Below, in pieces: positions 18,861-27,774 of a DNA stretch of 64,000 bases (position 1 is its first letter; each line of letters starts with the position of its first letter). The translations under genes were made by a program, and so were the position numbers. This DNA is from Klenkia taihuensis (GTDB taxonomy: Bacteria; Actinomycetota; Actinomycetes; Mycobacteriales; Geodermatophilaceae), in the NCBI RefSeq assembly GCF_900112525.1, contig NZ_FOMD01000001.1:1178001-1242000 (forward strand), read 5' to 3'. The notes below the pieces were generated by a model. The model worked only from the letters and a program-made list of their open reading frames with translations. It did no database searches and was not told the origin of the DNA.

Positions 18861-20063
18861 ATGGCCGCACCTCTTGATGCCCGAACCGGTACACCTGTCG
18901 TCGCGATGGTTGGGGGAGGCCAGCTGTCCAGGATGACCCACCAGGCGGCCATCGCCCTCGGCCAGACGCTCAGGGTCCTCGCGGTCGACCCAGCCGAGTC
19001 CGCCGCGCTGGTGGCCGGGGATGTTCGGATCGGTGAGCACACCGACCTCGCTGCGCTCACCGCCTTCGCTACGGGCGCCACCGTCGTCACCTTCGACCAC
19101 GAACACGTGCCCACCGAGCACCTCGAGGTACTCCTAGCGGCTGGGCACCGGGTGGCGCCCGGTCCTAGTGCGCTCGTCCACGCCCAGGACAAGCTCGTGC
19201 TGCGACGTGCATTGGCCGAAGCCGGCGAGCCGCAGCCGGCCTGGGCAGAGGTCAACAGCCCTGCCGACGTCGCCGCCTTCGCCGATGAGCGCGGGTGGCC
19301 GGTAATTCTCAAGACACCGCGGGGCGGGTACGACGGCAAAGGCGTATTCGTCGTGCCGGACGAGGCGACCGCCGCCGACCTGCTCGACCGGAACGGGACA
19401 TTGCTGGCCGAGCAGCGGGTGAGCATGGTGCGCGAGCTGGCCGCGCAGGTGGCCCGCTCGCCGTTCGGTCAGGTCGCGGTGTACCCGGTGGTGGAGACCG
19501 TGCAGCGGGACGGCGTCTGCAACGAGGCGCTGGCTCCAGCGCCCGGGCTGTCCGAGGAGCGGGCCACCGCGGCTCAGGAGCTCGCGGTCCGGATCGCGGA
19601 CCGGCTCGGTGTGGTCGGGATGCTGGCGGTCGAACTGTTCGAGACCGCCGATGGCATCCTGGTCAACGAACTTGCCATGCGTCCGCACAACTCCGGCCAC
19701 TGGACCATCGACGGCGCGGTGACCAGTCAGTTCGAGCAGCATCTGCGCGCGGTGCTGGACTACCCGCTGGGTTCGACGGCGATGACCGCCCCGGTCGTGG
19801 TCATGGCGAACGTGCTGGGCGGGGACGCCGCAGCCGAGGACTGGGCCGGGCCTGACCTGGACGAGCGCATCCATCACTTCATGGCGCACTGGCCAGACGT
19901 CAAGCTGCACTGGTACGGCAAGGGCGAACGCCGTGGCCGCAAGCTTGGTCACGTGACGGCTCGGGGGGAACATCTGGACGAAGTACGCCTGCGTGCGAGG
20001 GCGGCCGCCCGGTACTTGGCTGACGGAGTGATCGACCCGGCCTTCGCGTTCGCGCCCGAGTGA
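18861..20063 (+). CDS. purK: 5-(carboxyamino)imidazole ribonucleotide synthase
   Basis: A 400-residue ATP-grasp enzyme: GGGQLSRM N-terminal motif, [32 protein letters not shown]-binding loop and [17 protein letters not shown] catalytic region. It makes N5-CAIR from AIR, ATP and bicarbonate in purine synthesis. PurE, which uses its product, is the next gene. The ATG start agrees with family length. The third codon position is noticeably less GC-rich than in sbcC. Confidence 0.95.
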   Translation: MAAPLDARTGTPVVAMVGGGQLSRMTHQAAIALGQTLRVLAVDPAESAALVAGDVRIGEHTDLAALTAFATGATVVTFDHEHVPTEHLEVLLAAGHRVAPGPSALVHAQDKLVLRRALAEAGEPQPAWAEVNSPADVAAFADERGWPVILKTPRGGYDGKGVFVVPDEATAADLLDRNGTLLAEQRVSMVRELAAQVARSPFGQVAVYPVVETVQRDGVCNEALAPAPGLSEERATAAQELAVRIADRLGVVGMLAVELFETADGILVNELAMRPHNSGHWTIDGAVTSQFEQHLRAVLDYPLGSTAMTAPVVVMANVLGGDAAAEDWAGPDLDERIHHFMAHWPDVKLHWYGKGERRGRKLGHVTARGEHLDEVRLRARAAARYLADGVIDPAFAFAPE

Positions 20064-20181
20064 CCATGAGCGCATCGGGGGTCACGGCAGGCAGGGTGCA
20101 CGCCCTCTGCGAGGATGCCGGTGGGGCGCACCGAGTCGGATAACACCGCAAACCTGTGCGTGGCCCAGGAGGAGGTTGAGC

Positions 20182-20694
20182 GTGGGCGCCCCGATCGTCG
20201 GTGTGGTGATGGGTAGCGATTCGGACTGGCCGCTGATGAGCGGCGCAGCCAAGGCCCTTGATGAGTTCGACGTCCCCTGGGAAGCGCACGTGCTATCAGC
20301 GCATCGGACGCCCCGACGGATGATGGAGTACGGATCCCAGGCTCGACGTCGTGGTCTCAGGGTGCTGATCGCCGGGGCTGGCGGGGCCGCCCACCTGCCG
20401 GGAATGCTGGCAGCGGTCACCGTACTGCCGGTGATCGGGGTCCCCCGACCGTTGCCCGATCTTCAAGGCATCGACAGTCTCCTGTCCATCGTGCAGATGC
20501 CGGCAGGTGTCCCCGTGGCGACCGTCGGCATTGGTGGTGCCCGCAACGCGGGTCTGCTCGCAGTCCGCATGCTGGCCACCTCCGACGACGCTCTGTCCGA
20601 GGTGCTCGCACAGTGGCAGGCCCGGCAGGAGGAGGACGTCATCGCTCGCGACGCTTCGTTGGACCGGTCGACCCGGGTCGGTGGCGAGCGGTGA
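20182..20694 (+). CDS. purE: N5-carboxyaminoimidazole ribonucleotide mutase
   Basis: A 170-residue class I PurE with [18 protein letters not shown] and [14 protein letters not shown] substrate-binding motifs. It converts N5-CAIR to CAIR. GTG 20182 is preferred because AGGAGGAGG (20167-20175) lies 6 bases upstream; an in-frame TTG at 20176 would directly abut that site. The stop overlaps the next gene as GTGA. Confidence 0.95.
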   Translation: MGAPIVGVVMGSDSDWPLMSGAAKALDEFDVPWEAHVLSAHRTPRRMMEYGSQARRRGLRVLIAGAGGAAHLPGMLAAVTVLPVIGVPRPLPDLQGIDSLLSIVQMPAGVPVATVGIGGARNAGLLAVRMLATSDDALSEVLAQWQARQEEDVIARDASLDRSTRVGGER

Positions 20695-21905
20695 TCCGGT
20701 CTCCGTTTCGATCGGGTCGGCCGACGGCCCAATCCGTCACCGTGGACGGCGGGGTGCCTGACCAGGGGGTGCAGCGGCGCCCGCTGCGCTATCTCGTAGG
20801 TGTACCCGGGGCGCCGAACTACGGCGACGAGGTACTGGTGCGGGGCTGGCTCCGCTGGCTGGCCTCGAACAACCCCGACGACGACGTCGTGGTGGACACT
20901 CCCCACCCAGGTGGCGCACAAGCCCTGCTCGGTGAGGAGCACCCGCGGGTCAAGTTCGTCGATACCTTGTGGCGACTGTGCTGGGAGGCGCCGAACGAAG
21001 ACCCGTGGGATGCGGCCCGCTTCGTCACCTCTGCACTCCGTGACCACGGACAGGCGCCTAACTGGATACCGGGTCTGCGGTGGGTGGACCGAGCCGACTC
21101 GATTCACCTGGTGGGTGGCGGGTTTCTGAACGACATCTGGCCGAGGCGGCTGGGCATGTTGGCGGCCTTGGCGGAGATGAACCGGCGAGGCACACCGACC
21201 GCAGTGACGGGTGCAGGTTTTGCGCCGGTCAGCGCCCGTACCGCCGACCTCCTGCGCGCGCTGGTCGGCGAGCTGCCCGTTGTCGACGTCCGGGACGAAG
21301 CAAGTGCCGAGCTGATCAGGCGCCCAGGCGCGCGGAGCGGTGACGACCTCTGGGTGACCGATCTCGACAGCCTTCTCGACCGCGAACGCGCCGCTGAGTT
21401 CGACGGCGTGCTGTGCATCCAGGACGACATCGCAGAGGTGGCCGCCGACGACCTCGCCCGGCGGGCCCTCCGGGAGATCCACGAATGGCAGGTCGACCCC
21501 GCCCGCATCGCCGTCGTCGAGTGCGTCCCCCGGGCCGACCGGGTGGTCTTCGACCGGCTGTGGGCCGTCGTCCCACAGATGCAATTCCTCGGCTGGACGG
21601 AGCTGCTGGACAGGGGTGTCCCAGCCGGTCCGGGTCAGCGGTGGTTGTCGACCCGTTTCCACCCGCACCTCGTCGCGGCGTGGGCAGGGGCTCGCGGAAC
21701 GGCGCTCGACGTCCGACCCGATTACTACGGGCCCAAGCACCTGTCGTTGACCGCGGCTGGCAGTACCTGGGCCGTGGAGAGGGACGGTGTCGTCGTGGAA
21801 CCGGGGTCGGCGGACCCCGACGCGTTCCGTCTGCACGGCGTCGAGGTGCACCGCCGCAAGGTTGAGATCGCGCGTGGGGTCTACGGTCCTGGTCCGGGAG
21901 CTTAG
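20691..21905 (+). CDS. Polysaccharide pyruvyl transferase family protein
   Basis: A 404-residue protein starting at GTG 20691, coupled to purE. Visible family features are [20 protein letters not shown] at the N-terminus, [13 protein letters not shown], the [10 protein letters not shown] strand, VRDEAS and a C-terminal [17 protein letters not shown] segment. This layout (NxGD early, R-x-H late) matches the CsaB/pyruvyl transferase superfamily, which adds pyruvate ketals to surface polysaccharides. The acceptor is unknown. Its coupling to purE is odd and may only be positional, but it anticipates the glycan locus that follows. Confidence 0.7.
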   Translation: MIRSPFRSGRPTAQSVTVDGGVPDQGVQRRPLRYLVGVPGAPNYGDEVLVRGWLRWLASNNPDDDVVVDTPHPGGAQALLGEEHPRVKFVDTLWRLCWEAPNEDPWDAARFVTSALRDHGQAPNWIPGLRWVDRADSIHLVGGGFLNDIWPRRLGMLAALAEMNRRGTPTAVTGAGFAPVSARTADLLRALVGELPVVDVRDEASAELIRRPGARSGDDLWVTDLDSLLDRERAAEFDGVLCIQDDIAEVAADDLARRALREIHEWQVDPARIAVVECVPRADRVVFDRLWAVVPQMQFLGWTELLDRGVPAGPGQRWLSTRFHPHLVAAWAGARGTALDVRPDYYGPKHLSLTAAGSTWAVERDGVVVEPGSADPDAFRLHGVEVHRRKVEIARGVYGPGPGA

Positions 21906-21908
21906 GGT
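21903..21908 (+). promoter_or_regulatory. -10 box (TAGGGT) of a probable leaderless acyl-CoA dehydrogenase transcript
   Basis: TAGGGT ends 6 bases before GTG 21915 and overlaps the stop codon of the preceding gene. Confidence 0.6.
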
Positions 21909-21914
21909 GTACCC

Positions 21915-23072
21915 GTGGGTAACAAATCTGCCGGTATGTACGCGCTGACCGAGGAGCACGACGCGATCCGGGAGGCGGTCCGCGAGATCGCCGAGCGCGA
22001 GATCGCCCCCTGGGCCGCCGAGTGCGACGCGCAGTCGCGCTACCCGATCGAGGCGCAGAAGGCGCTGACGGCTGCCGGGTTCCACGCGACCCACATCGAG
22101 GAGCAGTACGGTGGCGAGGGCGCCGACGCCGTCGCCACCTGCATCGTCATCGAGGAGGTCGCGCGGGTCGACGTCTCGGCCTCGCTGATCCCGGCGGTGA
22201 ACAAGCTCGGGTCGGTGCCGGTCATCCTGTCGGCGTCCGAGGAGCTCAAGCAGAAGGTGCTGCCCTCGATCGCCGCCGGCGACGCGATGATCAGCTACGG
22301 CCTGTCCGAGCGCGAGGCCGGCTCCGACGCTGCCGCGATGAAGACCCGCGCCCGCCTGCACGGCGACTCCTGGGTGCTCAACGGCGCGAAGGCCTGGATC
22401 ACCAACGCCGGGATCAGCGAGTGGTACACGGTCATGGCCGTCACCGACCCGGACAAGGGCGCCAACGGCATCTCCGCGTTCGTCGTGCACCGCGACGACC
22501 CCGGCTTCGAGGTCGGCGCCAAGGAGCGCAAGATGGGCATCAAGGGCTCACCCACCTGCGAGCTGCACTTCACCGACTGCACCATCCCGGCCGACCGGAT
22601 CGTCGGCGAGCCCGGCACCGGCTTCAAGACCGCGCTGCGCACGCTGGACTTCACCCGCCCCACCATCGGCGCGCAGGCCGTCGGCGTCGCGCAGGGCGCC
22701 CTGGACGCAGCGATCGCCTACACCAAGGACCGCAAGCAGTTCGGCAAGGCCACCTCGGACTTCCAGGGCGTGCAATTCATGCTTGCCGACATGGCCATGA
22801 AGATCGAGGCTGCCCGGCACCTGGTCTACGTCGCCGCCGCCCGCGGGGAGACCGGCGGCCCGGACCTGACGATGATCTCCGCGTCGTCGAAGGCGTTCGC
22901 CTCCGACGTCGCGATGCAGGTGACCACCGACGCCGTGCAGCTGTTCGGCGGGGCCGGGTACACCCAGGACTTCCCGGTCGAGCGGATGATGCGCGACGCC
23001 AAGATCACCCAGATCTACGAGGGCACCAACCAGATCCAGCGGATGGTCATCGCCCGCAACCTGCTGCGCTGA
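21915..23072 (+). CDS. Acyl-CoA dehydrogenase (FadE25-like)
   Basis: A 385-residue flavoprotein. It carries the YGLSEREAGSDAAAMKT FAD-binding loop, the AWITNAGISEWY segment, the KERKMGIKGSPTCEL motif, and the C-terminal QIYEGTNQIQRMVIARNLL, whose Glu is the expected catalytic base. It oxidises an acyl-CoA to the enoyl-CoA with ETF as acceptor. Position next to purE/purK parallels mycobacterial FadE25 (Rv3274c). GTG 21915 is supported by the adjacent leaderless -10 box; ATG 21936 is an alternative. Confidence 0.92.
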   Translation: MGNKSAGMYALTEEHDAIREAVREIAEREIAPWAAECDAQSRYPIEAQKALTAAGFHATHIEEQYGGEGADAVATCIVIEEVARVDVSASLIPAVNKLGSVPVILSASEELKQKVLPSIAAGDAMISYGLSEREAGSDAAAMKTRARLHGDSWVLNGAKAWITNAGISEWYTVMAVTDPDKGANGISAFVVHRDDPGFEVGAKERKMGIKGSPTCELHFTDCTIPADRIVGEPGTGFKTALRTLDFTRPTIGAQAVGVAQGALDAAIAYTKDRKQFGKATSDFQGVQFMLADMAMKIEAARHLVYVAAARGETGGPDLTMISASSKAFASDVAMQVTTDAVQLFGGAGYTQDFPVERMMRDAKITQIYEGTNQIQRMVIARNLLR

Positions 23073-23080
23073 GCCGGTGA

Positions 23081-23099
23081 GGGCCGCGACCGGCGGCCC
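23081..23099. terminator. GC-only hairpin between convergent genes
   Basis: A 7-bp perfect stem of only G/C pairs with a 5-base loop, between the acyl-CoA dehydrogenase stop and the convergent scoB stop. Small but well placed; no U-tract. Confidence 0.5.
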
Positions 23100-23108
23100 C
23101 CACCGCGA

Positions 23109-23780
23109 TCAGGCGGTCACCGGAAAGCGCATCTCGTGGACGTCGTCGGCGACGGTGAGGGGTGCGCCGGTGGCGGCGGCGACGTCGTCGGTGGTGACTC
23201 CGGGGGCGGTCTCGCGGAGGACGAAGCCGGTGCCGGGGACGACGTCGACGACGGCGAGGTCGGTGACGATGCGGTCGACGCAGGCCTTGCCGGTCAGGGG
23301 CAGGGTGCACTCGGCGACGAGCTTGTGCGATCCGTCGCGGGCGGTGTGCTCCATCATGAGCACGACCCGGCGGGCGCCGTGGACGAGGTCCATGGCCCCG
23401 CCCATGCCGTTGACCATCTTGCCGGGGATGAGCCAGTTGGCCAGGTCGCCGCGGGGGTTGACCTGCATGGCGCCCAGGACGGCGACGTCGATGTGGTGGC
23501 CGCGGATCATCCCGAACGACAGCGAGGAGTCGAAGAAGGACGCCCCGGGCTGCAGGGTGACGGTCTCCTTCCCGGCGTTGATCAGGTCCGGGTCCTCCTC
23601 GCCCTCGAAGGGGTAGGGACCGACGCCGAGGATGCCGTTCTCCGACTGCAGCACCACGTGCACGCCGTCGGGGATGAAGTTGGGCACCAGGGTGGGCATG
23701 CCGATGCCCAGGTTGACGTAGGAGCCGTCCTCCAGGTCGGCGGCGACGCGGGCGGCGAGCTGGTTGCGGGTGAGCGCCAT
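23109..23780 (-). CDS. scoB: 3-oxoacid CoA-transferase subunit B
   Basis: A 223-residue family I CoA-transferase beta subunit. [10 protein letters not shown] contains the catalytic Glu that forms the enzyme-CoA thioester. [13 protein letters not shown] and the [18 protein letters not shown] segments are typical. It starts 2 bases after the scoA stop. Together they transfer CoA between succinyl-CoA and a 3-oxoacid such as acetoacetate. Confidence 0.94.
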   Translation of the reverse strand: MALTRNQLAARVAADLEDGSYVNLGIGMPTLVPNFIPDGVHVVLQSENGILGVGPYPFEGEEDPDLINAGKETVTLQPGASFFDSSLSFGMIRGHHIDVAVLGAMQVNPRGDLANWLIPGKMVNGMGGAMDLVHGARRVVLMMEHTARDGSHKLVAECTLPLTGKACVDRIVTDLAVVDVVPGTGFVLRETAPGVTTDDVAAATGAPLTVADDVHEMRFPVTA

Positions 23781-23782
23781 CG

Positions 23783-24553
<771 letters not shown>

Positions 24554-24587
24554 GCAGCGACCACCATCCGTCGGATCGCTGGGCGGA

Positions 24588-25382
24588 TCAGCTCGTCGCG
24601 GGGCGGCCCAGCTCGCGGATCCCGTCGAGCCCGACGCCGAGGGTAGCGGTGACCCCTTCGGCGTCGGCCCGCCGCTTCAACTGGTCGGAAGCGGGGTGCC
24701 GGCACACGACCAGCGACGCGCCGACGGCGAGCGGGGCGAGCAACCAGACGACCGGGCCGGCCTCGGCGGCGCTGTCCTCGGTGATGAGCACCCGGTCCCC
24801 GTCCCGGACGCCCAACCGGTCGGCCAGCTGCTCGGCGGCCGCGACCAGGCCGGTGAGGGTCAGCTCGAGTCCGGCCACCCGCAGTCCCAGGGCGTCCGGC
24901 TCGACCGGCGCGTACGGGGCGAAGTGGTCACCGTGCACGCGGACCTCGAGGGCGAAGTCCCGGGCCGACCCGGCGTAGCCGGTCATGCCCAGGCCGAGGG
25001 GGTGCAGGGACAGCCCCAGCAGGTCGTCGACGCCCTGCTCCTCGATCGCGGGCACCCGGTCCTGCGCGGCGAGCACGACGTCGACGTCGTCCAGGCCGCC
25101 GTCGTCCTCCGCCGCGGTGTCGACCACCGTCGCGCCGCACGACCACACGGCCAGCAGGACGGCGGCGGTCTGCCAGTGCACGGGGAGGGCGACCGCCACC
25201 CTGCTGCCCGGGCCGACGTCGAACTCGTCCTGCAGCAGGTTCGCGGTCTTGGCCACCCAGTTGGCCAGGGTGGTGCCCGAGAGCTCCACCCGCTCGCCGG
25301 TGGCGTCGTCGTACTGGGTGACCAGGGGAGCGGCGGCGTCCCGACGGAGGGCGCGACCGAGCAGGTCGGCGGGGGTGGTCAT
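24588..25382 (-). CDS. TIGR03089 family protein, truncated acyl-AMP-ligase-like
   Basis: A 264-residue protein related to the N-terminal half of adenylate-forming enzymes (LANWVAKTANLLQDEFDVGPGSRVAVALP, then GASLVVCRHP). It lacks the C-terminal ligase domain and a clear AMP-binding P-loop. It is an actinobacterial family of unknown function, found beside the LCP gene in mycobacteria (Rv3268). The ATG shares a base with the LCP stop (TGATG). No catalytic role should be assumed. Confidence 0.82.
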   Translation of the reverse strand: MTTPADLLGRALRRDAAAPLVTQYDDATGERVELSGTTLANWVAKTANLLQDEFDVGPGSRVAVALPVHWQTAAVLLAVWSCGATVVDTAAEDDGGLDDVDVVLAAQDRVPAIEEQGVDDLLGLSLHPLGLGMTGYAGSARDFALEVRVHGDHFAPYAPVEPDALGLRVAGLELTLTGLVAAAEQLADRLGVRDGDRVLITEDSAAEAGPVVWLLAPLAVGASLVVCRHPASDQLKRRADAEGVTATLGVGLDGIRELGRPATS

Positions 25383-26926
25383 CAGTTGATGCAGCTGGTG
25401 TCGTCGGCGGTGCGCGGGTCCTCGCCCGAGGCCGCCGTGGTGGAGGCGGGCGCCTCGACCGCCTGGCCGACGCCCGCGAAGTCGGAGCCGAGGACGAGCT
25501 GCACGGTGCCGGGGGCGGCGTCGTCGCTCTGCGCGGTGCTGGCACCCGGAATGGCCGCGGCCAGCGTGTTGGCCAGTGCGGCGTCCCCCTCGGCGTAGCG
25601 GATCTCGGTGAGGGTGTAGGCATCGCTGTCGGCGTTGCCGGTGCTGCTGACGGCGAAGCCGGCCGCCGTCAGCTGCTCGGCCGCGCTCGCCGCGAGCCCC
25701 GACGTGCCCGAGCCGTTGTACACGTCGACCGTGACGTCCGCGGGGGCCACGGTGTCCGGGGCCTCGGCGGTGGACGGGGCAGGCGCCTGCGGGTCGGCGG
25801 AGAGGTCGGCGAAGAAGGCGTGCAGGGTGTCCTCGTCCTGCAGCTGCAGGATGTAGCGGCCCTGCGGGTCCTCGGCGTCGCCGACGTAGGGGATGGTCTG
25901 GAAGTCGATCGCGCCGGCCGTGATCGACTGCATCTGCGCAGCCAGGTCGAAGAGGTTCAGCCCCTGGTCGACGGTGAGCGCCCCGCCGGCTGCGTCGGCC
26001 AGCTCGCGCTGCTTGCCAAGGTCGAACAGGACGTTCTCGCTGAGGATGTTGCGCAGCACGCCGGCGATGTAGACCTGCTGGCGGATGATCCGGTCGAAGT
26101 CGCCGCGAGGGAGCCCGTGCCGCTGGCGGACGAACTTCAGCGCGTCGGCGCCGCTGATGGTCTGCACCCCGGCCGGGAACACCGCGCCGGAGTAGTAGGA
26201 GTCGTCGACGGCCTGGCAGAGGTTGACCTCGACGCCGCCGACGATGCTGCTGAGCTGGAAGAAACCCAGCAGGTCGACCTCGGCGTAGTGGTCGATCTGC
26301 AGGCCGGTGAGCTGGCTGATGGTCTGCACCAGCAACTGAGCGCCGGCGCTCTGGCGCTCCGCGTCGGTGGCGTCGGCGGGGGCGTCGCGCTCGCCGTACG
26401 CGTAGGCGGAGTTCAGCTTGTCCTGCCCGTGGCCGGGGATGTCCACGTAGCTGTCGCGCGGGAAGGAGACGAAGGAGGCCTTGGACCCGTCGGCCGGGAT
26501 GTGCACCAGGATCATCGTGTCGGTGTTGGTGCCGGAGTCCTCGCCGGCGTTGAGCTCGGCGAGCTGCTCCTCGCTCAGGCTGACCCGGCTGTCGTTGCCC
26601 ACCAGGAGCAGGTTCATCGCCTCGCCGCTGCCCGAGGTGTCGGCGTTGCCGTCGGCCGGGATGGCGTCGGTGCGGTTCACCGCGGCCTCGGCGACCTTGC
26701 CGAGGTACCAGCCCCACCCGCTGCTGCACACGAGCACGACGGACAGGACAGCCGCGATCAATCTGGCCAGCGCAACGGGACGCCGCGTTCGGTGGGCGTG
26801 CGGAGTTGCGTCAGGTCCAGGTGGTGCCCCGTTCGACCGGCGGGTATGCCTGCCTCGCCCCGCGCGGGGGTCCAACCGCGCGGGCAACTGCCGGGACGCG
26901 GGGTCATGCGGGTTCTCGTCCATCAT
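25382..26926 (-). CDS. LytR-CpsA-Psr (LCP) family glycopolymer ligase
   Basis: A 514-residue protein: cytoplasmic Arg/Pro-rich N-terminus, one membrane helix (~residues 54-75), an extracellular LCP domain, and a C-terminal LytR_C domain (VTVDVYNGSGTSGLAASA). LCP markers are MILVHIPADG, SFPRDSYVDIPG with the phosphate-binding Arg-Asp, and FVRQRHGLPRGDFDRIIRQQ. LCP enzymes move lipid-linked glycans onto peptidoglycan. In mycobacteria the homologue beside rmlD/wbbL (Rv3267) attaches arabinogalactan. Here it sits at the edge of a glycan locus, which makes the same type of job likely. ATG 26926 has GAGGAA upstream. Confidence 0.92.
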   Translation of the reverse strand: MMDENPHDPASRQLPARLDPRAGRGRHTRRSNGAPPGPDATPHAHRTRRPVALARLIAAVLSVVLVCSSGWGWYLGKVAEAAVNRTDAIPADGNADTSGSGEAMNLLLVGNDSRVSLSEEQLAELNAGEDSGTNTDTMILVHIPADGSKASFVSFPRDSYVDIPGHGQDKLNSAYAYGERDAPADATDAERQSAGAQLLVQTISQLTGLQIDHYAEVDLLGFFQLSSIVGGVEVNLCQAVDDSYYSGAVFPAGVQTISGADALKFVRQRHGLPRGDFDRIIRQQVYIAGVLRNILSENVLFDLGKQRELADAAGGALTVDQGLNLFDLAAQMQSITAGAIDFQTIPYVGDAEDPQGRYILQLQDEDTLHAFFADLSADPQAPAPSTAEAPDTVAPADVTVDVYNGSGTSGLAASAAEQLTAAGFAVSSTGNADSDAYTLTEIRYAEGDAALANTLAAAIPGASTAQSDDAAPGTVQLVLGSDFAGVGQAVEAPASTTAASGEDPRTADDTSCIN

Positions 26927-27195
26927 CGACTTCCTCGCGTCCGGCGGGCAGGGACGTTCCGGTAGGGAGCCTGCGACCTGGCTCGGCGGTAGCGAACCGC
27001 GATAGTACGGCGCCGCAGCTGGGTGAATGTGGATCTAACGACGGCACGGCAACCCGCCCCTAGGGCGTGTCGGTGACGTAATCCCCCACCTTTGAACACG
27101 TACAGTTGCGAAGCCCTCGCGCTGTGTCGCTCCTCAGCGTCGCCGTCGCGAGCACCACGCGTCGAGCTGGCGCCTCGGTCCACGGAGGGACGCAG
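26927..27195. other. Intergenic region between divergent LCP and LGFP-locus genes
   Basis: 269 bases with clearly lower GC than the flanks. It must hold promoters for both the LCP operon and the glycan locus. A TACTAT box on the minus strand (27007-27002) could serve the LCP gene, though no convincing -35 was seen. A TTGAAC at 27092-27097 on the plus strand has no matching -10. No gene is convincing here: the open frame upstream of 27196 is an unsupported extension. Confidence 0.4.
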
Positions 27196-27774
27196 ATGTT
27201 GACGTCGACTACTCGAAGGAGACGGCGTAGAGCCGCGCTCGTCGCCGGAGGCGCGCTCGTGCTCGTCAGTGGGGCGGCTGGGGTCGGCTACCTCGTCGGT
27301 GGACCAGACGTCTCGACCTCCTTCAGCGAAGACGGGTCCGGTGCCGCTGCGATGTCCACCGGAGCGCAGGACGGGTACCCGTCAGGGTCCGGTACGGGGT
27401 CAGGGTCGGCTGCAACCACCTCGGCACCAACGGGGACGAGCGCCGAGTCCTCGACCCCCCTGAGCGCGGACAGGGTCGACCGCCGTGTGTCCTACACCTA
27501 CGCCTCGTACGACGTATCCGGTGCCCAGGTGGAGGCCGGAGCGTTCATCCCAGAGGTCATAGAGACGGGCGGGACCTGCACCTTGGTGCTCAACCTTGGA
27601 GAGGTGTCCGCCCAGGCGCGTTCTGCCGCCGTCCCTGATGCGAGTTCCACTTCGTGCGGAGCGTTGAGCATCCCGGCGGCGGATCTCGGGACTGGGGCCT
27701 GGGACGGGTTCATCTCGTACGAGTCCGCAACGTCCAACGGCCGTTCCGACGACTTCGTGGTGGTGATCCCGTGA
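27196..27774 (+). CDS. Hypothetical membrane-anchored exported protein
   Basis: A 192-residue protein with an Arg-rich N-terminus, one hydrophobic helix (ALVAGGALVLVSGAAGVGYL, ~residues 14-33), a Gly/Ser/Thr-rich linker (~40-100) and a C-terminal ~90-residue domain. That domain has two Cys that could pair. GGAGG at 27184-27188 supports ATG 27196. The GTGA overlap with the LGFP giant downstream suggests the two proteins act together. No family recognised. Confidence 0.8.
   Translation: MLTSTTRRRRRRAALVAGGALVLVSGAAGVGYLVGGPDVSTSFSEDGSGAAAMSTGAQDGYPSGSGTGSGSAATTSAPTGTSAESSTPLSADRVDRRVSYTYASYDVSGAQVEAGAFIPEVIETGGTCTLVLNLGEVSAQARSAAVPDASSTSCGALSIPAADLGTGAWDGFISYESATSNGRSDDFVVVIP

Noticed and set aside
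15804-18894. Several long minus-strand frames opposite sbcC
   Set aside because: Low-complexity Arg/Ser/Ala products mirror the coiled-coil codons of sbcC; no motifs.
20176-20181. TTG 20176 as purE start
   Set aside because: It would start immediately after the Shine-Dalgarno sequence; GTG 20182 has proper spacing.
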